Below are positions 43,372 through 55,196 of a DNA stretch of 64,000 nucleotides, in pieces. The stretch is taken from contig JAHLEZ010000018.1 in NCBI GenBank assembly GCA_020726505.1, forward strand, positions 310,001 to 374,000. The letters run 5' to 3'. The notes under the pieces were generated by a model that searched no databases, was not told the origin of the DNA, and worked only from the letters and a program-made list of their open reading frames with translations. Both the position numbers and the translations under genes were made by a program. Origin of the DNA: Leptodontidium sp. MPI-SDFR-AT-0119 (Eukaryota > Ascomycota > Leotiomycetes > Helotiales > Leptodontidiaceae). Every line of letters starts with the position of its first letter. The first letter of the stretch is position 1.

Positions 43372-44589
43372 TTAATCTACAGTTTTTTCCTTATTAGGGG
43401 CTGGGCTTTCTTGTTTCTTAAGAGGCAGCGGCTCTCGAGTATCCTTAGACTTCTCGCTAAACCATTCGTCCTCCAGGAGTTGGTCGGTGGTGGAACGGTC
43501 ACGGCAATCCAGCTTCATAATCTTAAGGAGAAAATCCCGGTCGGCAGGCGGTATCTCGCGACGCGTGACTTGACGAAAGGGTTTCGTTGGGGGACCCATG
43601 CTGTGAATGAAAGTCGATAATGCCCACAGCATTGTCGTCGGCGATCTCCTGAAAGGAATCCGGGAAAGGGCCAAAATAGCGGTGCATCCGGGATAATACT
43701 ACCAATTCATAGTGTTCATCTTCGGGTTTGCAACCCTCGTTGGCAGGATTGAAGAGATGAAACCCTCCCCCGTACAATAGGGTGAGAATCTCCACATGGC
43801 GTCCACGTTAGTATGCGCCCATAAATCGAAGAGCCCAATAAATGTACATACGGCGTTTCCAAAGGACCAAATGTCCGTCGAGGTCCCCCATGAGAGACCG
43901 AGCTGTGATTTGGGGCTACGAGTAGAACTCGCGCCGATGAGGTGGCCAGGCTCCGTGGCAAACTTGGAGTGACTGGAGACTACACCCCCACAATCCCCTA
44001 GCCGGATGTCGGTGAATCGTTCAAGGTCACCTTGCTGACCGAGATTCACAAATATGTTGTCCAGTTTGATGTCTACTAGAGGGTAAGTTGCGGGCTGCTT
44101 GGATCAAGGTGTTAAGAGGTACCCAATCACGAACCAGTATGGACCATACTGTCCCTGTGTAAGATACTGAGGGCCTCCAGCACACTTTTAGCCACCTTCT
44201 TAATATCAGGTCGAGATAACCGTTGTCGATTTGACTCGGTACGGAGGTCGCTGTCAAGATATTTTAAGACGATGGATGGCGGGTCGGCTGGGTCCACAAT
44301 CTCATCCTCAAGTGGGCGAAACAAGGGACTCGTAGCCTGGTATTTGCGCAAAATAGAGACCTCATTTTCGAGACGCCAGTGGCCCCGAATGCTCTTCACG
44401 ATAAATTTTTCTCCGCTCTCATTCCTTCGATGTTCATTAGTTACTGCACTTTCATCGTGAAGGGTGAATGGATGCCCACGTTCCGAGATAAACAGCTGCT
44501 TGATCTGCTGCCCGATGAAGTTGCTTAACAATAGAATACGTCGATACACGGCCACGGAGATTTTGGCCGAGATCGAGTAGCGAAGCCAT
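43372..44589 (-). pseudogene. Protein-kinase-like gene with two frameshifts
   Basis: The minus strand encodes a protein-kinase fold typical of a large fungal accessory family. From ATG 44589: LGQNLRGRVSTYSIVKQLHR; frameshift at about 44490; GEKFIVKSIRG (VAIK-like Lys); IVLKYLDSDLR; SILHRDSMVHT then, after an intron 44134-44073, DIKLDNIFVNLG (catalytic loop); FTDIRLGDCGG (DCG in place of DFG, as in relatives); WGTSTDIWSFGNA; intron 43851-43790; LTLLYGGGFHLFNP; second frameshift at about 43620; FIHSMGPPTKPFRQ; DRDFLLKIMKLDCRDRSTTD to the stop at 43372. Introns have ordinary junctions, so the shifts are real indels or sequencing errors. The kinase core residues are otherwise kept. Confidence 0.72.
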
Positions 44590-44844
44590 TACTAACTGCC
44601 TCGCAAGCGTGGTCTGAAGTTTGGCCGCTCTTAAACAATTGATGTGAAAAGACAAGAAGGACTAAGGAAACTTAATATAACTCAAACGAAATAACTAACA
44701 GGAATATAGTAGATACGCGGTTGCAAAGACATGAGGTTTGTTCAGACCTCGCCAAGCGCGGCAATCACATGAGTGCGCGCTTTTCGCGTGAACAACCTCA
44801 AGCCAAACCCAACCACTCAACCTCAAACAACACTCAATGTTAAC

Positions 44845-45858
44845 ATGACTTCCTTCACTAGCTTCGCTCTATTCTGTCAAAGCCAGGATCCCAGCAATAC
44901 AGAACTATCCAATCCTCACTCTCCAACAGTAACTTCCGTCGCCTGCTTCTCACTCTTCCCTCAGCTCCCCGCCGAACTTCGCCTCAAGATATGGCACTGT
45001 GCAATTCCAGCTCGCGTGCTCCAAGTCGGCACCGACATCCCTAACCCTTTCCTGCGGAAATTCGTCAGCTCTACGACTGAATCGTCCCTCTACCCAATCC
45101 CCGTCACGCACCCCGCCCTCTTCTACGCATGCCACGATAGTCGAGCCGTCTGCCTCGAAGAATACCTTCCGTTTGGTTACAGCTATATACATCCCACTCT
45201 CGACACGCTTTACATCTCTCGCCTGGCTAGCAAAATGTTGCATAAAAACTTGGGAAAGATTCACGGGGCTGCCAGACCTCCCCTCTACCCAATAGCTATG
45301 GTTGATCGCGTCGCAATTGAGCTGGATGGATCGGATCTACCACAGAGACATACATGGGACTCGGGCGCTACGGCTTCTCTGCTGCAGAACACACTCGTTG
45401 CATTTGGTTGGTTTGGTACACCTAAGGAATTGCTGCTTGTGCAAGCTGAGAATACCGAGACAGTGCCGTCACACTTGTTGACGGGAATGAAGAGCTACAC
45501 AAATCTGGAGCTCGTGGAGATTGGTTCCGAGAATATCGGAAGTGCTGACAAGCTCGATGACCTGGTAGGATTCGTGAAAAACGAGTTGATTAAGCCCTGT
45601 GGACCTTGGCTGCAACTGAGGGTGCCAGAAATAAAATGCGTTGGAATGAGGATGGACGGCACTGTCCAGACGCCGTATAGAAAGCTGGAGAAGTTCTTGG
45701 CTATTGGAGACAGAATCGCGGCTAAGTGGGGGAGGGAAGTTTGGCAGCTGAATGGGATGGACTGGGAATGGGGTGTTCATGGCAACCCATATTATCCAGA
45801 AAATCTGGAGAAGGCGCTAGCAGTGTACAAGGAGAGTCTGAAGGCCAAAGAGTCCTAA
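44845..45858 (+). CDS. 2EXR-domain protein, intact
   Basis: A single exon encodes 337 residues from ATG 44845 (an upstream in-frame extension begins only at GTG). Residues 35-56 read FSLFPQLPAELRLKIWHCAI, the exact form of the 2EXR domain (F..FP.LP.ELR..IW). This is followed by ALFYACHDSRAVCLEEY, a conserved segment of that family, and by a strand-rich C-terminal domain. No membrane helix or signal peptide. 2EXR proteins are among the most expanded fungal families; their role is not established. It diverges strongly from the local group at 7-10 kb. The frame is undamaged. Confidence 0.8.
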   Translation: MTSFTSFALFCQSQDPSNTELSNPHSPTVTSVACFSLFPQLPAELRLKIWHCAIPARVLQVGTDIPNPFLRKFVSSTTESSLYPIPVTHPALFYACHDSRAVCLEEYLPFGYSYIHPTLDTLYISRLASKMLHKNLGKIHGAARPPLYPIAMVDRVAIELDGSDLPQRHTWDSGATASLLQNTLVAFGWFGTPKELLLVQAENTETVPSHLLTGMKSYTNLELVEIGSENIGSADKLDDLVGFVKNELIKPCGPWLQLRVPEIKCVGMRMDGTVQTPYRKLEKFLAIGDRIAAKWGREVWQLNGMDWEWGVHGNPYYPENLEKALAVYKESLKAKES

Positions 45859-45966
45859 GAATCTCGAATGCCCCGATCTTGAGTGCTCGAAACATCCAGT
45901 TGTTACATATCTACAAAAACGATTCCATTGGACTCCAAATACTTCGCATGCTGTTCCAAACACTTT

Positions 45967-47514
45967 TCAGGCCACAAACGCATAGCTTCCAAGTCTAGCA
46001 TAAACAGCCCACGGATCCACTTTCATGTTTTGTTCCAGAATCTGGGCAACGAATACAGCATTTCGAATACCAAAGTGACTGGACATGTAACGCAGCTGTT
46101 CGACGCACCATGACCTGATCGGATGATTGGGATGCTGAGAGTATGCAGCTACATACATCGGGAAAATGGTCGTGTAGCAGTCTAAGGTCTGTGAAGGAGA
46201 ATGGGAGTGGTTAGTTCCACCCAAGCAACCATTCACTTTTATTTCTAGCACGTCCGATTTGCCAGCACCGAAACAGCCAAGGTACTGGGGCACAGAGGCG
46301 CAGATTTCGTGCACTAGTAAGTTGATGTTCTCATTTGCCACATCGATCGATGGCCTAAAGGAGTTTACTGGACTTTGAAGCTTTAAGCAATACCTGGCAA
46401 CCGATGCGTTGAGAGTGATCCTCACGAGACGCAGCACATTCCAAGTTTGGGTGATGTGCCTTCCGCCATATATATCGACCCGTCGGCAAAAGACCCTCTC
46501 GCTGTCCCCTTCAGAAGTTGTTGTTTTGTATCGCCATCGATGTGGCATGTTGACTGAAAGAGCTTGGAGTTTGGCATCGAGCTCTAACGTCTTGTCCATG
46601 CATTCCGCGACAGATAGACACCCCTTCCGAATATCGGTACGCAAAATCCCATAGTCAATCATCAATTCAGTCAGTTTCGACTTGGAATCCGAAGCGTTCG
46701 TCTTCATTACCACATATTTCCGAAGGGCGACCAGTTGTTCCGGAACAGGACGCTCGCCACCTATGCAGCTGATGAGGAGATTCGTACTCAGGCGACCCAG
46801 TACACGAAGAACGTCATTTCCCTGGTAATGATCTAACCCTTGTAGATTCACGAGGGCGAGTGCTCCACTGACATGGCTCATCCATGAATCACTGTGTCTA
46901 TGATTCAGATTCGTGATTTTCTCAAACATATCCAAGAGCAGTGTCGACAGTATCGTCGTGTACTTCGCCGCATTCTCTGGGGGTTCTAGAGCCCTAGTCG
47001 TCATCCTTAATGCACTCCCGTACTTCTCTCTCGCACTTGCTAGCGCAGCTTGTGAGTTCCTCTGATGGGATAGGAACGCGAGACTGACGGCATCTATGCT
47101 CTGCGTCAGGTGCTCTGGCGCATCGACTGGGTGGTAGAATTTCACTAGGAAGTCCCACGTCCTGGATGCTTCAGTGACATGGAAGCAGAAGAAAGCTTCT
47201 CTTGCTTGGAAGTTCAGCGATAGCGGGAAGTGCTGCACATCGGGAAGCAGGGTTGGGAGTGAGGTGTTGACGAGAGCAAGTGCTTTCTTCCGGATGTCAT
47301 TGGTCTCGTTCCTTATGCGAAGTTTCTGGGTGTCTCTGTATCCCGTACATATGACTTTGGCGCGGATACAAGAACTACAGGAGACCGGATGGAGATCACA
47401 CTGAGGTTGTCAACAAATGAATCTCGGTCCGGCGGATTTAACGATTATATTTACCTTCAATCTCCGCTCTCTGCATCTCTGGCATGCTTTTGACAGTTTT
47501 CCGCGGTACGGCAT
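45967..47514 (-). CDS. Zn2Cys6 fungal-specific transcription factor
   Basis: A nuclear DNA-binding regulator. Exons 47514-47455 and 47400-45967 join in frame (497 residues); the intron is 54 bp. The zinc cluster straddles the intron: ACQRCRERRLK in exon one and CDLHPVSCSSCIRAKVIC in exon two, with cysteines at 11, 14, 21, 28, 31 and 38 (spacing 2-6-6-2-6). It starts only ten residues before the first Cys. The remaining about 440 residues are helical with the character of the fungal-specific regulatory domain (ILSTLLLDMFEKITNLNHRH, WMSHVSGALALVNLQG), ending in RSWCVEQLRYMSSHFGIRNA. The region resembles the DUF3468/Fungal_trans_2 type. Target genes are unknown; it lies between the 2EXR gene and the dehydrogenase without obvious pathway context. 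Confidence 0.88.
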
Positions 47515-48064
47515 TAGGACCTATCTTCCCTTCACCCATTTCAAATCATGTTTCCTATTTCAATGAAAAAAGAAATCGACGTGATGTCCATCTTCGGATT
47601 TGGCTTCGGGTCGGACTTGTGAATGCCCTCTGCTGACACATCTCGTGCCACGGCAAGATTGGTTGATTTCATCTCTTGCGCTTTTCCATTTCCAGCATAC
47701 ATTTCGACGCTAGGCTTCTGGCCAATGATCAGTCGTGGTAAACAATGATGTTTGGATGTTGATGTTACCTCTTGATATCCAATACTAATTTCTTGAATAA
47801 GTTATACTTGTTGCCATTTTTGGTTTGCATTTCGACGGTAAGTATTTTTCAGGGTCGGGTTTACGTGGCACAGGGCCTATCAACGGTGAAGGCACGAAGA
47901 GACCGTTTCTGTCTGACTCTGAGTGCTGCTTTGTGTATAAAACGAACCAGGCCCTCCCTTTCCTACTCTTCAGACTTTCAAAGCAAGATAATCCAATCTC
48001 AAGACGTCTACATCTCATCTTATCTTTACCTCACTCAACACCAAAAACCAACACCAGTACAACA
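47515..48064. promoter_or_regulatory. Divergent promoter region with TATA box
   Basis: The transcription factor (left) and the dehydrogenase (right) are divergently transcribed from this 550-bp stretch. TATAAAA at 47936-47942 lies about 125 bp before the dehydrogenase ATG. Confidence 0.5.
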
Positions 48065-49382
48065 ATGTCCTTCCCCTACAAACACGTCCTCCTCATAGGC
48101 GCCACTTCAGGAATCGGCGCCGGAATGGCCGATCGCCTCGCCCGATCAGGCGTGAAAGTAACAGCCGTCGGACGTAGGAAAGATAGGCTCGATGCCTTCG
48201 TCGCAAGACACGGGTCTGATATCGCCTCCGCGGCACCTTTTGATATCAGGGAGTTGGGGAATATTGAGGAGTTTGCTGCTGAGTGAGTATCCTTCCCTAT
48301 CAACTACCTTCCAAACCCCAGTCTAGTTTGAATACCCTATCCTGTCATATCTATAAACTTGAAAAATTTGGATTGCATTGCATGTATTTTGTTGTATTAG
48401 ATTTAATTGTGTTATGTTAATGTGTGTGTGTGATGCTAGGATCACCAAAACCCACCCCGACATCGACAGCCTCTTCCTCAACGCAGGCATACAGGGACAC
48501 TACGACGTCTCGGCACCGGAAACAATCGACCTTGCGAGCTTCAACAATGAGATGACTGTGAATTACACCAGTCTCGTGGCTCTGACTTTCGCTTTCTTGC
48601 CTCACCTCAAATCCAAAGCAGAAGCCAAGACTGGTCCTGTGTCTATCATATTGTAAATCCCTCCTCTCCATTCCCCCCCCCCCCCCCCCCCCCTTCCCCC
48701 CCAAAAACATCCTTTCAATCCAGTTATAGAATTAGATTCGGACAGAGCAGCAAGACTGATGATAGTTTGTGAGCAGTACAGGTACCCATCTATCCATCAT
48801 CCCAGCAGCCGTCCTCCCAGCGTATTCAGCGTCCAAAGCAGCGCTGAATGTCTTCACGCTGTGTTTGAGAGAGCAGTTGGGTGCGGCGGGGAGTGCGGTG
48901 AGGGTTATTGAGATTTATCCACCGCCTGTGCAGAGTTCGTCTCCCTCCTTTTTTTCCCTTTTCCCTCTCCTTCCAATTCCAAACACTCCCAACCACCGAG
49001 CACCCGCACATCCATTCCACTCCACTCCAATCCCACCCAATACACATGAGAAAACAGTACGGAGAAACCAAAAAAAGAAAAGAAAAAAATTTGAAATCGT
49101 AATTCTGACAAAGAAAAAACAGCCGAGATCCACGACTACCTCACCCCCGAAATCGGTCGCAAGATGGGCATGCCCCTGGAAGCATTCACGGAGGAAGCAT
49201 ATGCCGGGTTGGCGGAGGGTAGTGATCAGATCATCATCGGGGGCCCGGAACCGAGAGAGACGTATCTTGAGATTGTGCAGAAGAGGAGAGGGATGATGGA
49301 GGGGTTGGCGGCGATGATGAGGCGGATGACTGCGCTTGGTGGTGGTGTTGAGCGGGGGAGGGGAGATCAGGAGGGGAAGTAG
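48065..49382 (+). CDS. Short-chain dehydrogenase/reductase (SDR), DltE-like
   Basis: An NAD(P)H-dependent oxidoreductase of unknown substrate. Exons 48065-48282, 48440-48652, 48777-48934 and 49123-49382 join in frame (282 residues). Residues 10-18 form the nucleotide-binding GATSGIG (IGATSGIGAGM), AVGRRKDRL follows, NAG is at 87-89, and the catalytic pair YSASK has Tyr160 and Lys164. By spacing, the usual catalytic Ser position falls at Thr147 in FTGTHLS; this group often deviates there. The C-terminus (EIHDYLTPEIGRKMGMPLEA, EAYAGLAEGSDQIIIG) is typical of fungal DltE-like SDRs. Introns are 124-188 bp; the second contains a poly-C tract and the third is AT/A-rich. Confidence 0.87.
48675..48694. 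repeat. Poly-C tract in an SDR intron
   Basis: About 18 C residues lie in the second intron of the dehydrogenase. Length is likely uncertain in the assembly. Confidence 0.8.
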
Positions 49383-50143
49383 AGATGGGCAGTGAGGGAT
49401 GGATGGGGGATGTATTGTTATATCTTGAAAAAGTATAAGAAGGACATGTGGTGTTCCTGAATTGTGAATCCGTCAACTGTTTGATTTTCTTTTGTTGAGG
49501 GAGAAATATGAGCCGAATGGAATGGAATGAGATTGGATTGGATTGGATTGAAACAAGAGCGGCAGCGATAGATGGAGATATCGTAGAAGTGGAAACGGAG
49601 AGGATGAAGGGACGATATACTGGTGATTAATTAAGTAATAAAAGTAGATCAAAGTCCGGGAGAAAGGAAATGAATGATTAGATGCGCGTGATTATGTTTT
49701 AAGTATTATTGTTTTTGTTTGGACTCAAGACGAGCATTATAGACATTAAGTATTTCTTTTTTCGGAGACAGAAAAAGAAGTTCGCAGGTTCGCATCGCGT
49801 AACTCCAAATCTCGAGAAAAGAAAAGACTCCAAAAGCGCGACATTAGTATACAATAAATGCATTGCATCACCGACCCTCCAATCCCCCATTTCCATCCAG
49901 ATCCAATCCAACCCAATCCCACCCAATCCATCTGTCGTCCAAATCATTCATCCACATTCAGAAAATGAATCATTTTTCTCCAAATGTTCCGTCATCGTAA
50001 CCGGGTCGGCCGTGTAGAAAGTTGGAAGGCCGTGGGTATTCATATCGATGTCGTAACTATGCCTCTCCCCATTAAAACCACCTAACTTCACCACTCATTC
50101 AGAGTCCGCATCGAATAGACTCGCGAAAGTGTAAAGAATGCGT
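49383..50143. other. Convergent intergenic region
   Basis: The 3' ends of the dehydrogenase and the SUR7-type gene face each other here. It contains GGATT and GGAAT microsatellite-like runs (49515-49550) and a matching CCAATCC-rich stretch (49880-49930). No gene. Confidence 0.5.
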
Positions 50144-51159
50144 TTAGTATTCTTCCTTGACGCGATGCTGGCTCTCGGCGTCGACAAAAGAACCGCGATT
50201 GGAGCGTTTGCTTCGTTGACGTCTAAAGAAGGGAATGCTACCCAGCACACCACCACCGCTACGTTTGGTCTTAGTGCTCCGGACGTGATCATCGCCCTTA
50301 CGGCTAACACCACAACCCATAAAGAGGAAGACGGTCGCGAGGAACATTGCTGCCCAAGCACCCCAGGTGAAGCCGAATGCGTAGCGGCCGATGGAAGCGC
50401 TGATACCAGCGTCGTGGAACTCATCGCGGGCCTTGACAAAGACGACACTGTTGAAAATTAGCATCAGGAAGGGAAGTTGGGTGAAATATACGGCTTACGT
50501 CATCAATGAAGCTGCCAGAGAGAACCAGAAAAGGGAGAATGCGAGGAAAGCTCCGGAGAATCCTGCGGCAAGACGGCTGCATGGCGCGAGAGCGCTGGTG
50601 AGGAAAGTAAAGCTGGTCAAAACAAGGGACATGAGGTAGAAAACCCAGCCGAATCTCCAGAGGTAGTAGTAGTAGTTGCTGGTCGTGCCTTTACCACGAG
50701 GTCTGTTATTCGGGTCAGCCATTGATTTCTTTTACATCAACAGAGCGCCTCGACGAACGTACCCAGTCAATCCATTTGGGACACCCTCAGAGCCCCCAAC
50801 CCAAGCATATCCGAATGGGAGAGCAGGAACCGTGGATCCGCATTGTCCACCACCAGTTGCGCAGATCCTCCAGAATGTCCAATATGATTCGGCGCGTCCG
50901 GCTCCAGGGAAGGATGAAGTATCAGCTCTGAGGAACCACGTTTTGTTGAGGGGTGTTGTGTCTTTGACTCCGCTGAGGACGACGAAGAACATCATGACGA
51001 GAGCGCCTCCGATGAGGACGAGGGACACAATGCCCAAGGCACCACCTTTGGACCAAATCAGCATCTGCAATGTATGTACGTAGGTATCCAACGCAATTGT
51101 TCGTTCGCAATTAACGGCGCGGGGTTCGGGAGGAGCTTACGAAGACCACCTCCAGCCAT
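50144..51159 (-). CDS. SUR7/PalI-type four-helix membrane protein (eisosome-associated)
   Basis: Four exons, 51159-51141, 51045-50763, 50702-50499 and 50447-50144, give 269 residues. The 19-bp first exon (MAGGGL...) joins to GALGIVSLVLIGGALVMMFF, the first membrane helix. An extracellular loop follows with SGVKDTTPLNKTWFLRADTS and WTFWRICATGGGQCG, the conserved Cys-bearing loop of SUR7 proteins. Three further helices are visible (FYLMSLVLTSFTFLTSALAP; FLAFSLFWFSLAASLM; FTWGAWAAMFLATVFLFMGC) and a basic cytoplasmic tail (RSTKTKRSGGG). SUR7 proteins mark MCC/eisosome patches in the fungal plasma membrane. The first intron's acceptor (CCAAAG before 51045) was chosen because only it keeps the frame. 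Confidence 0.82.
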
Positions 51160-52202
51160 TGCGAAGGGATTTATGTAGGATTAGATTATTGGGGGGGGAG
51201 TCGTGTGTTTCGTGGATTCAAGGATTGAGGATCCGGGGCCAACCTGCCTTTAAAAGAGAAGCATCTGTTAGCACAAACAATCGCGAAACACTGTCTGCGA
51301 AGTCAATGGGTAGAAGAAGGGAGGGAAGGGTGGAAGCTTGTTCGGTTGCTGCCCAAAGCTGTAGCTGCAAACACAAACACACATCAACATCCCACATCCA
51401 CATACCTTATCGTGGTTGGCTCGAAGCACTGGTTCGGATAAGATGCGACAACGCTGATACTCGTCGGATTGTTTATTCGATTGGAAGGAGTTGAAACGAG
51501 CAGAAGAGAGGAGGTTGGGATGGAACTGGGCGCGGGGGTAAATAAAGGCAGATTACCTGTGATTTAGTCGGTTGTTAGCAGCGTGAAGCTTGACCTCTTT
51601 CGCGGGTGGTGTGCAATCGAAAGCGTGATGCAACGATGACGATGCAGCTCTCGGCTTGCTGGGATGTAGCGCAAAGGTCTGATCAGTTTAGCCTCGGCGG
51701 ATCAAAGCTAGTATTCGTCTCTCATTCGTCAAGAACAGCATGACCTTTCCCGATTGAGACGATCTGGGCCAGAATCATTGAATAGGTAGAGTCACGTGAA
51801 TTGAATCATACTGCCCTGTTTCTGCTCTGCGCTGCTCTGCTGATTCTTCAGGTTTGGCTTTAACTACTTAGTTATGTATGGCCTTCTTTAGCCGTGGTTG
51901 TGCTGGTTGGATCGATTAATTGTAGAGAGAGAAAAGCGTCATGATGGATCTATCTGTATGGGTCACTACTTCGTACGTCATTCGATCCCCAGACCACCAA
52001 GTAGCATGGTGACAAAACCCCACTTATTGAAGCCTTAGGTACCAAGGCCAATAGTGGTGATGGTGTGGTGCGCCACGATCTGTCTTAGTATTGGCACCAG
52101 CCCCCGAGGCACGGGTTTAGCAAAACAAATGGAAAGGATGAACGTAGGTAGAAGACCGGTAATTTCCAGATCCAGATTCGCACTCAAGCCAGCATCGACA
52201 CT
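51160..52202. other. Intergenic region
   Basis: Probable long 5' region of the SUR7-type gene and of the pseudogene to its right. Open frames at 51159-51494 are unsupported. No RNA gene or repeat recognised. Confidence 0.45.
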
Positions 52203-53803
52203 ATGCCTACCACCCTCAAGCTAGACCACCGGTAACCCATCACATACAAGTCAGCACTTGAGAAAGAAACAAATATCGTCAGCGAAGCAGCACACCTCGA
52301 GGCAGCGGCAGAGCTCTATGATTCACTTTGGGATCAGAGAACAACTATCCAAGCTCTTGTTAAAGACCACTTGAGGCTTAACAACCAAGATACTTGTACT
52401 ATCTATACAAAGGATCAATGGATTCGTGGCAGCTTTAATGTTTGTATACCTATCCAGATCCGGTCTGCCCGCTGCCACAAGAAGTTTATGTTTCGTTGTC
52501 CTATGCCACATAAGCTCGCTGAAGCCAAATACCCTGGCACAGTAGATGAAAAGCTAAGCTCTGAGGTGGGAACATATGCGTGGATGCAACACCAATGTCC
52601 CGACATTCGCATTCCCCACTTGTACGGCTTCGGCTTCTCTAACCACCGCCATGGAAGTTACTGTGCTATACTGCTTAATAGATTTTATGCTAACCATGCT
52701 GTGGTATGTAGTTTGTTCACGAGCAGCAAAGACCTCTCTACATCCGCCTTTGGCGTATGTTCCAACGCCGTCTCCGCAGTCTTTTTCGATGCCACAATCT
52801 CTCGCCCTACACTCCTTTAACAAGCCAACGACTTTCTACTGCATACATGTTACTTGAGCATATTAGTCCCAGTACAGGCCAGATGTTATCTAGCACATGG
52901 GAGAAGCACCGGAATGACCCATCCCGGAGACAGAAACTCTTCCAAGGCATGGCTCGTTTGATGCTTTCTTTGACCAAGACTCCGCAGCCTCGAATCGGTT
53001 CATTCCAATTTAATCTTGACGGAACGGTAACATTAACAAACCGACCGATCCCCTGCTCTCTTATTATCTTAGAGAATAATGGCGCGCTGAGAACGATAAA
53101 AATGAATGAAACGTATACCTGTACTGAGCCATTTGTTGCAGATATGCTTGCACTTCATGAGAACAGCTTTCTTAGCAATCCAAACGCAGTTTTTGATGCT
53201 ATCGACTGTCGTAGCAAGATGGCGTCTGGGGCACTGCTTAGGATGCTGTCGCATTTTTATATCGAGCGGGAACGCCGGAACGGACCGTTCTATCTCCAGT
53301 TTATCGACTTCCATGCAAGCAATCTCTTTGTTGACGAAGATTAGAACATTACTTGTTTAATCGATCTTGAGTGGGTATGTGCTTTACCTGCAGAGATGCT
53401 TCCTGTTCCTTACTAGTTGACGGGACATGGTATCGATGAGATCGTGGATAACCTTTGTGAATTCAACGAGGTTCGACAGGAATTTATGAAGATATTTGAG
53501 GAAGAAGAGGCCAATATGGCTTCAAAACAAAAGCATACACTGGCGAGCATTATGCATGAAGGCTGGGAGTCTAGAGGAGTGTGGTTCTGGCGTTGTCTAA
53601 CATCTACAAATGGCATGATTTCTCTTGTAGGAGATCATATATGTCCTATGTTCTCTCTTTCTCCTTTGACTACCAAGGTTGAAGGAATACTCTCTGAGTA
53701 TTGGTGTCGAGGTTCTGCAGAGGTTGTTCAGTGAAAAGTCACTGAGTATGAAGAGTACAAGGATGAATTGCAGTTCCTGTTCAGTAAACAAGTCGAATCA
53801 TGA
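52203..53803 (+). pseudogene. APH/kinase-like accessory family gene with multiple Trp-to-stop changes
   Basis: From ATG 52203 the protein reads NIVSEAAHLEAAAELYDSLW, WIRGSFNVCIPIQI, FRCPMPHKLAEAKYPGTVDE, EVGTYAWMQHQCPDIRIPHL; after an interrupted stretch with a probable intron (about 52660-52708) it resumes RPLYIRLWRMFQRRLRS, LLEHISPSTGQMLSSTWEKH, FIDFHASNLFVDED and CLIDLEWVCALPAEM. HASN and DLEW are the catalytic-loop and metal-binding equivalents of the APH fold. The frame contains TAA at about 52233 and TAG at about 53342 and 53414, then TGA at about 53733, all where Trp fits. The natural stop is at 53801. Related genes are expanded in ascomycetes with unknown substrates. Confidence 0.72.
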
Positions 53804-55196
53804 ATTGTCGTTAGACTACTTTCCCGTCATCCTCCTAGCTGAGCTGCCTGTAATATCACGAATCCCCTTAGCCTACTTATTGCCAATTCTACCATATATT
53901 AGAGTATTATTCTCTAGCCGATGAGAATCGAGGAAGGCTGGGTTTTGTGGGGAGAGTGCCGATGCGGGTGAATGGAACTAGATTCTTATCGACACGGAAT
54001 ATCGGAAAACAATCTGCGCCCCCAAATGTATGTGAGCCATCCCAGCTCAGCAAAATAGCGAGGCACTGCAGCAAGAAGCACAAGAAGTGGTCCTCTGAGC
54101 AGCCCCGCGCATTCACGGAGTTTGTTGAGCTGCTAGAATAGAGTCATACTGGGGACGACAAGGTTGTGGAAGATGGATTGGCACCGCACCTCCCGGTCAT
54201 GGATGGGTAAGTGTGGTCCGAAGACAACTGCGAGAAGTTTGCGAGTTATATTACTGCTCGTCATCGACAACATCTCGAACAACAGCCATGGTCATCCTAA
54301 GTCTGCTCCTCGTCAATCTCAGGGTTAGGCTTCAGTGTGATCCGAACAAGTTCAGAGATCTTATGAAGCAGAACGAATCAGGCAGCCGCGTTCCATTGAA
54401 TTTTTAATCCAACCCCATTGGTAGAAATAGTATCACTTGCTTTTAATCGTAAGTGATCGCCCTATGATAATAGGAGAATAGCACCAACTTTACATCTCCA
54501 ATCAACATGGAACGGTAGTATAAATCCAAACGTTTATGCTACCTTTTCAGCAGCCGTCTCAACCTCTCGTCCAGAGTTTACGGCCTTCCATTTTTAGCAA
54601 CGAGAAACTGTAATCCTTCTGACTACGTACTGGAAATTTGGATGTCCATGAAAGCTGCGAATAAAGGCCTAGATAGAATAATTTTGTGCTCCTCATCTTC
54701 CTTCAAAATTCCCTAACTCCATGGATGGCACCAGATACAAAAGCGACGCTCATCGATAACGCCTATTCGGTGTCCGAACGCCAGAGCAACGCATTCCAAT
54801 CATGTCGAGAATTGTTGCAAGAGGACGTGACATGCATCGTAAAACGATCGAAGCCACGTCGCACTGCGAGATCAAGAGCTCGCGCTCCTTTCGTGGATAG
54901 CTCCACAGCGCTAGGTGATGAAGGGTACGGTGCAGGTCACTTTGGTGGAGTTCTTGAGACCTTTTCGCAGCCAAAGTGCACAATAGATACCGCCCAAAGC
55001 ACGAAATGCAAATTAAACTGTCCTTAAATAAAGCCTCCCCTGCCCCTCATAGCTTTCTAACCTGCTATCACTCTTTTTTATAGCTGCCGCCCCACGTATA
55101 CATCGAACAGTACCTCCTTGCTTCGTCGTTCCACTGTTTCCGCGGAGTAAATATCCTACCATCATTAGTATATAATCTCAACCCCTCTGTTCCTGC
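53804..55196. other. Intergenic region
   Basis: No convincing gene. A plus-strand open frame at 54686-55027 is basic and lacks recognisable features; I leave it uncalled. No repeats recognised. Confidence 0.4.

Noticed and set aside
48417..49133. Several open minus-strand frames across the SDR gene
   Set aside because: They are antisense shadows of SDR exons and low-complexity introns; the plus-strand exons carry all SDR motifs.
54686..55027. Plus-strand ORF of 113 codons
   Set aside because: Arg/Ser-rich composition, a non-ATG-looking context and no recognisable feature; not strong enough to call.
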